NCBI GenBank assembly: GCA_947466555.1
Contig: CANIFK010000070.1
Span: 1 to 12,373, forward strand
Direction of reading: 5' to 3'
DNA: 12,373 nucleotides
DNA from: Acidobacteriota bacterium
GTDB lineage: Bacteria > Acidobacteriota > Terriglobia > Bryobacterales > Bryobacteraceae
This document shows positions 6,640 to 12,373 of the stretch, in pieces. The position numbers and the translations under genes are program-made. Within the stretch, counting starts at the first letter, position 1, and each line of letters opens with the position of its first letter. The notes below the pieces were generated by a model. That model made no database searches. It saw only the letters and a list, made by a program, of their open reading frames with translations, and was not told the origin of the DNA.

Positions 6640-7242
6640 TTACTTGGCGCCGGCGGGCTTGGGAGCGGCGGGCTTCGGCGCAGCCGGCTTGGCGGCGGCA
6701 GGAGGCACAGCGTTCGAGGCCGGGGCGTTTTTGTCGTAGGTCTCAACCACCTGACGGGTAATGTCGACGGCGGTGGAGGCGTAGAGAATCGGGCTGGACT
6801 GGGCGCTGACGTCGATGACGACGGCATAGGCGTTGTCGGTGGCGTATTTGTCGATCACCGCCATCACCTTCCCACCGATCTCCTGGAAGAGCTTCTGCTG
6901 TTCCTGATCGAGCTCGGCCGAGGCATCTTCGCCGTCGCGCTGCAGGGCTTTCTGCTTGACGTCGATGTCGCGCATCAGCTTGTTCTTCTGCTCTTCGCTG
7001 GCGGTGTTGGAGCTGGCGCGGAGCTGTTGCTGCAGGGCCTGGATTTCGCCTTGGCGCTTTTCAATTTCCTGCCGCTTGGGCATGAACTTGGTTTCCAGTT
7101 CCTTGGCGGCTTTCTGACCATCGCGCGTGCCGATGATGGCATTCTGCAGATGGATGATCGCGATCTTGTTGGGGGCCTGCGCTGGCAGGCTGAGGGCGGC
7201 GCCAGCGAGCATAGCGGGCAGCCAGAGCATCATTCGGTTCAC
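6640..7242 (-). CDS. skp: OmpH/Skp-family periplasmic chaperone
   Basis: Skp (OmpH) is a trimeric periplasmic chaperone that holds unfolded outer-membrane proteins on their way to the Bam complex. This 200-residue protein has a signal peptide cleaved after SLPAQA (about residue 22). The family's first strand KIAIIHLQNAI (26-36) follows, then a long charged coiled-coil hairpin (45-130) that forms the tentacles. The return strand is AYAVVIDVS (138-146), with a final helix to about 171. The tail (174-200) is an Ala/Pro/Lys repeat of the KPAAP type, absent from E. coli Skp. The start is a GTG at 7242: AGGAG lies nine bases upstream, the right distance for it and too far for the ATG at 7233. It is downstream of bamA on the same strand, 82 bases away, the usual partnership for these genes. 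Confidence 0.93.
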   Translation of the reverse strand: MNRMMLWLPAMLAGAALSLPAQAPNKIAIIHLQNAIIGTRDGQKAAKELETKFMPKRQEIEKRQGEIQALQQQLRASSNTASEEQKNKLMRDIDVKQKALQRDGEDASAELDQEQQKLFQEIGGKVMAVIDKYATDNAYAVVIDVSAQSSPILYASTAVDITRQVVETYDKNAPASNAVPPAAAKPAAPKPAAPKPAGAK

Positions 7243-7251
7243 GTTGGAAGA

Positions 7252-7278
7252 CTCCTGAAAGGCGGTGCAAGTATTGTA
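7252..7278 (-). promoter_or_regulatory. candidate -10 box and ribosome-binding site of skp
   Basis: On the minus strand TACAAT (7278-7273) could be a -10 box, and AGGAG (7256-7252) is a strong ribosome-binding site nine bases before the GTG at 7242. No convincing -35 hexamer lies 16-18 bases upstream of the box. The ribosome site is well supported. A separate skp promoter within the 82-base bamA-skp gap is only possible. Confidence 0.4.
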
Positions 7279-7324
7279 CTAAAGTTACCGGGAACGACAG
7301 GCGAGAGACGAAAGCCCCAAGCGC

Positions 7325-10303
7325 CTAGAACGTGCGGCTGATGGTAAAACGGAACGTTTTCCGCTGCTCGAAGAACGGCGTCGCACGGCCCCAGGTGGCG
7401 ACCGAGTTGATGAACGTCGCCTGATTGGGGAACGAGGAGCGATCGAGCACGACCGGCGGCTGCAGGTACTGCTGCACGATCGTGGGGTTGTAGGCCCAGT
7501 AGAAGCGGAACGGGGCGTTGACGACCGGCATCATGATCTGCATTTCGAGGCCGGTGGAGGTGCGGAGTTTTTCCGTACCCGGGGCGACGAGAATGCGGCG
7601 ATCAAAGCCAGCCGAAGGATGATTGAAGTTGAGCTCATCGACGCGCTCGGTATTCATCTTGAGCGCCTTGCGGAGACTGATCTTGTTCAGACCGGCGTCG
7701 AAGAAGGCGGCCAGGGTGACCGGGCCAAAGATCGGAATGCGATATTCGAAGTTCGCGATACCCTGCGTGTCACCGCCGGGGAAGATGAGCTGATAGATCG
7801 GCACGCCCTTGGTGACGGGCGAATAGGTGTAGGTGCCATCGGCCTGCAGGGTGCGCTGCGAACGGGCGGAGCCGTCGTCATTGAGCACCGGGATGGCCGA
7901 TTCGGAAGCGATGTAGGCCATCGGGCTGACGCCCCAGATCTGGAAGCCGCGGACGTCGTTTTCACCGCCCATGTAGACGCGGTTGAAGGGAGGCGCCGTT
8001 TTGCCGCCGTAACCGGCGACCAGGCGGCCCATCAGGCGGTAGCCGATGACGTGGCCCTTCTTCAGACCGGCGCGGAACAGCGTATGGCTGATGGTCGGCT
8101 CGATCATGTTCACGTTGCCGCCAAGGAAGCTGCCGGCGAACGTAGTGGAGAAGAAGAGGCTCTTGCCGCGGCTGGGCGTGATGGGGTGATCGACCGTGTT
8201 GTATTGGAACGACGGAACGATCTTGCTGGTGCGAATACCGGTTAACTGGTTCGGACCACCGATGCCCTGGAAGTTGACGTAGTTGAAGTACTGGCTGGCC
8301 GAGTCGGTCAAGGTTTGAATCTTAGACACGTCGTAGCCGTAGCTCATGGTCCAGCGGGCGAAGGTGCGGCGCAGCTGTGACGAGGCGAACACGGTGAATC
8401 CGCGTCCGTTGGAGACGTAGTTCAACAGGTTGTTCGTACCGAGCGACTGGTAGAGCGGGATGAGGTTGCGGCCGCTCAACAGCGACACTTCGCGAGCCTG
8501 ATCGTAGTTGTACCGCTGCATGTAGACGGTGAAGCCGGTCTGAATGGGACGGTCGAACAGGTACGGTTCGGTGAAGCTGAAGGTAACGTCGCGGATACGG
8601 TCGCCGATTTGGCTGTTGATGCCGAGCGTTTCGCCGAGGCCGAGGAAGTTGTTGGTAGAGTAGCCGAAAGCCACGAAGCTGCCGGCGATACCGCTGACGC
8701 CGCCGGAGAGCTGCACGGAGTTCTTCCCGCGTTCCTTCACCTTGAGGGTAATGTCGACGGTGTTGGTCCGGGTGTCGCGCTTGATTTCGGCCGACTCGCC
8801 TTCCTTCAACGCTTCGAAGTAGCCCAGCTGATTCAGGCGCAGGATGCTGAGTTCCCACAAACGAGTGGAGAACATGTCGCCTTCGTCGACGAGCAGTTCG
8901 CGGCGGATGACCTTATCGCGCGTCGTGGTGTTCCCGGAGAAGTCGATGCGGCGAACGAAGAACTGCTTGCCTTCGTCGACGTTCAGGGTGAAGTCCACTT
9001 TGTCGGTGCCGGTGACGGGGTTGATGTCCGGTTCGGGAACCATGTCGATGTAGCCGAATTCGCCGTACAGTTTGCGAATCTGTTCCAGGCCCTTGCGGAG
9101 CTTGGCGGTGGAGAACGTGTCGCCCACTTTCATCTGGAAGATGTTGGCGAGGATGCTCTCCGGCGTACGGAAGAGCTTCATGCCGACGGCGTTGAGCGTC
9201 TGCAGTTTATACAGCCGGCTCTCTTCCATGTTGATCGTGAGGTCCGCCTTCTTACCGGGTTTGTTCGGCTTGAAGATCGGGATCTTGAAGCCGCTGCCGC
9301 CGGTATCGCGGATGACAACCTTGTGTTCCCCGGCGCGGGTAGTGAAATAGCCCTTTTCCTGATAGAAGCTCTGGACGCGCTGCTTGTCTTCTTCGAGCTT
9401 TGAGGAATCGTAGGTCTTGGCGAAGAGGTTTTCGAGGAAGATCGACCGCGGGACCCCGATGGGGTGCAGGTTCTTCATGGCGCGAATGACAACGCGGTCG
9501 CTGAAGATCTTGTTGCCCTCGATCTTAATGTCGCCCATCTTCACCTTGGGGCCTTCGGTGACTTTGAAGACCACTTCCATGGTGGATGGAGGAATCTGCC
9601 GGAGTTCGGGTTCGACGGTCGCATACTGGCGGCCGCGTTCGGCGAGGAACTCTTTCAGCGCGATGGCGGCGCGTTGCACCTTGTTCGGATCGTACTGCGA
9701 TTCGACGGTCAGACCGACGCGGCGCTCTTTGAAACGATCGAGAATTTCGGAAACGGTAACCGACTTGGCTCCCTCGTACTTGATGGAACGGACAATGCGG
9801 CGTTCAACAACGACGAAGCGAAGAATGTACCCCGTGCGCCCAGCCTCGCGTTCGAGCGAAATGTCGTCGAACCGGCCGGTGTTCCACAACGACATAAAGT
9901 CGCGGTGGAGGGTTTCTTCGTCAAGCCGATCGCCTTTTTTGGTTAGGATCATCGCGCGCAACGTGTCTTGTGGGACGCGGCGCGCACCGCGAAATTCCAC
10001 AGTCTCTACAACATCATCCACCTGCCCGGCAGGGGCGGCCGATTCCGGTTTCGACGGATCGACGGCCGGCTTGGGGGCCTCCAATTGCGGCGCACCTGGC
10101 TTGGCCGGGGCCGCTTGCGGGGCCTCCGGTTTGGCGGGCGAAGCCGATTGCGGAACCGTTTCAAACGGGTTCGCGTTACCGGGCTTTGCGGGCGCTGGTT
10201 TGGGAGGAGTAGTCGGTGGTTGCTGGCAATAGAGTGAACCTGCTCCGAGACAGACACACAATACTGTCAGAAGTTGCAGGCTTCCGAGCCCGGCATGCTT
10301 CAT
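7325..10303 (-). CDS. bamA: outer membrane protein assembly factor BamA
   Basis: BamA is the essential Omp85 protein that folds and inserts beta-barrel proteins into the outer membrane. At 992 residues this one is longer than the roughly 800 of E. coli. It has a signal peptide (about 1-25), then a 70-residue linker of Pro/Ala/Lys (27-97). Five POTRA domains follow: about 98-168, 170-250, 255-362, 363-443 and 447-525. The third contains an extra Gly/Pro/Lys-rich stretch near 333-352. The 16-strand barrel starts near 530. The conserved VRGF of the barrel's loop 6 is at 784-787 (within GGENDVRGF), and the chain ends in the aromatic beta-signal TISRTF. I chose the ATG at 10303 because it directly precedes the signal peptide and has AAAGGA 11 bases upstream. 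The open frame to 10465 adds a non-conserved leader. The signal peptide ends oddly in SLYCQ, not a classic lipobox. Confidence 0.96.
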   Translation of the reverse strand: MKHAGLGSLQLLTVLCVCLGAGSLYCQQPPTTPPKPAPAKPGNANPFETVPQSASPAKPEAPQAAPAKPGAPQLEAPKPAVDPSKPESAAPAGQVDDVVETVEFRGARRVPQDTLRAMILTKKGDRLDEETLHRDFMSLWNTGRFDDISLEREAGRTGYILRFVVVERRIVRSIKYEGAKSVTVSEILDRFKERRVGLTVESQYDPNKVQRAAIALKEFLAERGRQYATVEPELRQIPPSTMEVVFKVTEGPKVKMGDIKIEGNKIFSDRVVIRAMKNLHPIGVPRSIFLENLFAKTYDSSKLEEDKQRVQSFYQEKGYFTTRAGEHKVVIRDTGGSGFKIPIFKPNKPGKKADLTINMEESRLYKLQTLNAVGMKLFRTPESILANIFQMKVGDTFSTAKLRKGLEQIRKLYGEFGYIDMVPEPDINPVTGTDKVDFTLNVDEGKQFFVRRIDFSGNTTTRDKVIRRELLVDEGDMFSTRLWELSILRLNQLGYFEALKEGESAEIKRDTRTNTVDITLKVKERGKNSVQLSGGVSGIAGSFVAFGYSTNNFLGLGETLGINSQIGDRIRDVTFSFTEPYLFDRPIQTGFTVYMQRYNYDQAREVSLLSGRNLIPLYQSLGTNNLLNYVSNGRGFTVFASSQLRRTFARWTMSYGYDVSKIQTLTDSASQYFNYVNFQGIGGPNQLTGIRTSKIVPSFQYNTVDHPITPSRGKSLFFSTTFAGSFLGGNVNMIEPTISHTLFRAGLKKGHVIGYRLMGRLVAGYGGKTAPPFNRVYMGGENDVRGFQIWGVSPMAYIASESAIPVLNDDGSARSQRTLQADGTYTYSPVTKGVPIYQLIFPGGDTQGIANFEYRIPIFGPVTLAAFFDAGLNKISLRKALKMNTERVDELNFNHPSAGFDRRILVAPGTEKLRTSTGLEMQIMMPVVNAPFRFYWAYNPTIVQQYLQPPVVLDRSSFPNQATFINSVATWGRATPFFEQRKTFRFTISRTF

Positions 10304-10410
10304 TAAGCGGTAGATCCTTTCCACTCTGCGACTCTTTGGTGACGCGCCAACTCCGTCCCCGGTTTCCACACAGGTGAGCAGAGTCCGACGAATCGGCACA
10401 CAAACTACAC

Positions 10411-10440
10411 AGTTTACCTGATCCGGGGGAACGGGTTCAA
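10411..10440 (-). promoter_or_regulatory. weak candidate promoter of bamA
   Basis: In the 149-base gap upstream of bamA, TTGAAC (10440-10435) and TAAACT (10416-10411) stand 18 bases apart on the minus strand. Each matches the sigma70 consensus at four of six positions. It would give a leader of about 100 bases. An envelope-stress sigma factor may act here instead; I see no clear motif for one. Confidence 0.22.
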
Positions 10441-10452
10441 ACTTCCCAATTG

Positions 10453-11082
10453 TTACGTTTCCCAAATCAAGCCAATCTCACGGGCCCGATGGGCCGTTCT
10501 GCTGATGGCGGCGCCGAACAAAAAGTAGGCCAGCGCGGTGGCCGGCAACGGCGTGATGCGGCTCACAACCGGCGCAACTGCTGGCCAAAACGCATGCATC
10601 AGAAACAAATAGAAGCCCGCGGCGGCGCCAAACGAGCACACCAGGTGCAGCCAGTAGTTCGAAATACGGCTGGCGACAAGCGCCCACACCGCACCGGCGA
10701 CGCCATGTAAAAAGAAATGCATGGAGGCGCCAGCAAGGGTGGCGACGCCGAATCCCATCGAAAAAACCCGGTTGTGGTAGACCCCGGCGCCCCAAAGATT
10801 GAGCATTGCCCACCAGTACTGACGTTCCCAGATCGAGTCCATGGCGAACCAGCCGATCATGAGCACGGCGCCGAGGATGCCGCTCTCGAGTCCGGCTAAC
10901 AGGCTTGAGACCGTCCCCGGCGGCGGGAGCGGAGGAGGGGGCGGCGGGGCGACGTAGACAGGCGGGGGCGCTGGGGAAACGAAGGGGTTATCGTCACCCA
11001 TTTCGGCGTGAAATACACGAGGAGGAGGCTCCGGCGGAGACGCTTCCGATTCGATTTCGCGGGCGTGGGAATCCGCTTCCAT
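10453..11082 (-). CDS. proline-rich N-terminal, four-TM membrane protein of unknown function
   Basis: I do not recognise this family. The 209-residue protein opens with an acidic stretch (1-35) and a poly-proline segment (39-55, including a run of six Pro). Four hydrophobic segments follow, at about 60-82, 106-137 (long, perhaps two passes), 143-170 and 178-195. The second contains HFFLHG and the third WLHLVC and FLMHAFWP, so several His and Trp residues lie in or next to the membrane. The tail is short and basic. The start is the ATG at 11082, since the open frame runs upstream to 11763 only as a shadow of the opposite-strand synthase. The ribosome site is poor. It precedes bamA on the same strand with a 149-base gap and is divergent from the synthase, 39 bases away. 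A distant co-transcription with bamA is possible. Confidence 0.75.
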   Translation of the reverse strand: MEADSHAREIESEASPPEPPPRVFHAEMGDDNPFVSPAPPPVYVAPPPPPPLPPPGTVSSLLAGLESGILGAVLMIGWFAMDSIWERQYWWAMLNLWGAGVYHNRVFSMGFGVATLAGASMHFFLHGVAGAVWALVASRISNYWLHLVCSFGAAAGFYLFLMHAFWPAVAPVVSRITPLPATALAYFLFGAAISRTAHRAREIGLIWET

Positions 11083-11121
11083 GAATATTCTTACGGGAAA
11101 AAGGCCTATACTAGCACATTC
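11083..11121. promoter_or_regulatory. 39-base divergent control region
   Basis: The whole space between the two divergent start codons is 39 bases. TATACT (11107-11112) is a good plus-strand -10 box nine bases before the synthase ATG, with no ribosome site between them, so the synthase mRNA may be almost leaderless. Inverted copies of ATTCATG (11080-11086 and 11118-11124) include both start codons, and GAATATTC (11083-11090) is a perfect palindrome. No firm -35 boxes are seen. Confidence 0.35.
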
Positions 11122-12373
11122 ATGGTCATAAACCGTTCGGGAAGTGCGGCGAGGCGGGTGGTGGTTACCGGGATCGGCGCGATGAGCCCAAACGGGATCG
11201 GCCGGGAGGCCTTTTGGGCGAACTCGCTGGCCGGGCGAAGCGGGGTGGGGGCGATTACCCAGTTCGATACGGCGGGCCTGCAGGTGCGCATCGCGGGTGA
11301 GGTGACGGGGTTCGACGAGTCGGCCTGGGTGGACGCGAAGGAACGGCCGCATGTGGGCCGGGTGACGCCGTTGGCGCGGGCGGCGGCAGCGGAGGCGTTG
11401 GCGGACGCCGGGATCGAACCGCGGGGGATGAGCCGGGGGGGGTTGCGGGAGATCGGGGTGATTCTGGGTTCCGGGGGCGGCAGCCAGGCGTTCACCGAGG
11501 AACAGTACAGGCTGTTTCACACCGGGCAGTTGAAACACTGCAGCGTCTATGTGATCCCGACGTCGACGATCGGGACGCTGGCGAGCGAAGTTTCCATGTA
11601 CTTCGGCTTGCGCGGGTTTTCGCATATTGTTTCCACCGGATGCACGTCGTCGACCGATGCGATGGGCTATGCGATGCGGATGATTCAGTCGGGGATGATC
11701 GATTGCATCGTGGCCGGGGGCGCCGACGCGCCACTTGCGCCGCTGATCGTCCGAGGGTTCCAATTAATGCGCATCATGACGCAGCGTTGGAACGAGGAGC
11801 CGGAACGCGGTTCGAGGCCGTTTTCGAAAGACCGGGATGGGTTTGTGCTGGCCGAGGGGGCGTGGTTTTTCGTGTTGGAGGAACGGGAGCGGGCGTTGGC
11901 GCGGGGGGCGCGGATTTATGGGGAATTGGCTGGGTACGGATCGACATGCGAGGCCTATCACCGGGTACGGTTGGAGGAGTGCGGGGAGGAGCCGGCGCGG
12001 TCGATCGGGATGGCCCTGGAAGAGGCGGGGATAGCGCCGGAGGCGGTCGGCTACCTGCAGTACCACGGGACGTCGACGGAGTTGAACGACAGGATTGAGA
12101 CGGCGGCCATTAAGCTGGCGTTTGGGTCGCATGCGGCCCGGTTGGCTGGGAGCGCGCTGAAGAGCCTGCTGGGGCATCCGCAAGGGGCGTGCGGGGCTGC
12201 CGGGGTGGCGGCGATCCTGCTGGCCATGCGGGACGGGGTGGTGCACCCGACAATCAATCTGGAGGAGGCCGACCCGTCGTGCGACCTGGACTATGTCCCT
12301 AAAACAGCGAGGCCACTGCAGTTTGAGTATGCAGTGGCCAACTGTATTGCTTTCGGGAGCAAGAACGCCGCAC
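11122..12373 (+). CDS. beta-ketoacyl-ACP synthase (FabF-like), C terminus cut by window edge
   Basis: This enzyme would condense acyl thioesters with malonyl-ACP in fatty-acid or polyketide-type chain building. 417 residues are visible and no stop is reached; FabF proteins are about 410-430 long, so only a few residues are missing. The chain begins with VVVTGIGAMSPNG (13-25). It has the nucleophile Cys174 in STGCTSSTDAMG, His315 in QYHGTSTELND, Lys347 and His352 in SALKSLLGHPQGACGAAG, giving a full Cys-His-His site, so it is not a chain-length factor. Differences from housekeeping FabF are QYHGTST instead of EAHGT and CIAFGSKNAA in place of the Gly-rich NSFGFGG end. Hence a specialised synthase, rather than the main FabF, is the better guess. 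It starts at ATG 11122 without a ribosome site. Downstream partners (ACP, ketoreductase) would lie beyond the window. Confidence 0.92.
   Translation, partial: MVINRSGSAARRVVVTGIGAMSPNGIGREAFWANSLAGRSGVGAITQFDTAGLQVRIAGEVTGFDESAWVDAKERPHVGRVTPLARAAAAEALADAGIEPRGMSRGGLREIGVILGSGGGSQAFTEEQYRLFHTGQLKHCSVYVIPTSTIGTLASEVSMYFGLRGFSHIVSTGCTSSTDAMGYAMRMIQSGMIDCIVAGGADAPLAPLIVRGFQLMRIMTQRWNEEPERGSRPFSKDRDGFVLAEGAWFFVLEERERALARGARIYGELAGYGSTCEAYHRVRLEECGEEPARSIGMALEEAGIAPEAVGYLQYHGTSTELNDRIETAAIKLAFGSHAARLAGSALKSLLGHPQGACGAAGVAAILLAMRDGVVHPTINLEEADPSCDLDYVPKTARPLQFEYAVANCIAFGSKNAA

Noticed and set aside
6120..6827. 235-residue minus-strand open frame over the SDR remnant
   Set aside because: It crosses the terminator and the end of skp in another frame, and its Pro/Ser/Arg-rich sequence looks non-coding. 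The SDR motifs on the plus strand explain the DNA better.
6613..7341. 242-residue plus-strand open frame
   Set aside because: It is the complement of skp, and its Gly/Val/Leu-rich product mirrors the skp coiled-coil codons.
8609..9403. 264-residue plus-strand open frame within bamA
   Set aside because: It is antisense to the POTRA region of a confident bamA, with no start signal or domain.
10230..10303. BamA as a lipoprotein, because Cys follows the signal peptide
   Set aside because: The sequence before the Cys (GSLY) does not match the lipobox, and BamA is an integral barrel. The Cys is probably incidental.
11083..11763. N-terminal extension of the membrane protein frame
   Set aside because: These 227 codons lie antisense to the ketosynthase, are Arg/Pro/His-rich and precede the natural ATG at 11082.
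1..12373. Defence island, CRISPR, mobile element or other novel multi-gene system
   Set aside because: No regularly spaced repeats, transposase, integrase, nuclease, toxin-antitoxin or phage-like genes were seen. Most genes are recognisable metabolic or envelope functions.

Overview
The window is high-GC chromosomal DNA from a Gram-negative bacterium. A proline-rich BamA next to an OmpH/Skp chaperone shows an outer membrane. The gene mix (exported aldose epimerase, lutABC, a large five-POTRA BamA with proline-rich leader, DUF3592-like protein, FabF-like synthase) and the style of the proteins suggest an Acidobacteriota, perhaps the Solibacter/Bryobacter group. That placement is inferred from protein character only, with no database search. 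The window looks mostly like ordinary chromosome with one decayed gene. I found no CRISPR array, insertion sequence, tRNA, rRNA or phage module.

Layout. Bases 1-218 hold at most the last codons of an unknown gene, a nested inverted repeat and a promoter. A small RRM RNA-binding protein (219-515, +) and a two-TM DUF3592-like protein with two similar halves (578-1303, +) follow. The latter converges on a small unknown gene (1300-1557, -), and the two share a CTAG stop overlap. Next, on the minus strand, is the lactate-utilisation operon lutA-lutB-lutC (4469 down to 1687), tightly packed. A compact divergent control region (4470-4511), built on a perfect 8-bp inverted repeat whose arms both contain TACAAT, separates lutA from a plus-strand pair. 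That pair is a small secreted Cys-cluster protein (4512-4910) overlapping by one base an exported aldose 1-epimerase (4910-5956).

Behind the epimerase lies a clear pseudogene of a short-chain dehydrogenase (5961-6572), broken by repeated frame changes and a central deletion. A strong intrinsic terminator (6580-6614) then ends the minus-strand outer-membrane-biogenesis pair bamA (7325-10303) and skp/ompH (6640-7242). Upstream of bamA is a proline-rich four-TM membrane protein of unknown role (10453-11082, -). It is divergent, with a 39-base gap, from a beta-ketoacyl-ACP synthase (11122 to the right edge, +) that has its Cys-His-His site but runs off the window.

How the genes work together. 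LutABC forms the iron-sulfur/LUD complex that oxidises L-lactate to pyruvate. BamA inserts beta-barrel proteins into the outer membrane and Skp escorts them across the periplasm, so their adjacency is functional. The epimerase probably interconverts sugar anomers outside the cytoplasm. The remaining genes cannot be linked to a pathway from this sequence alone.
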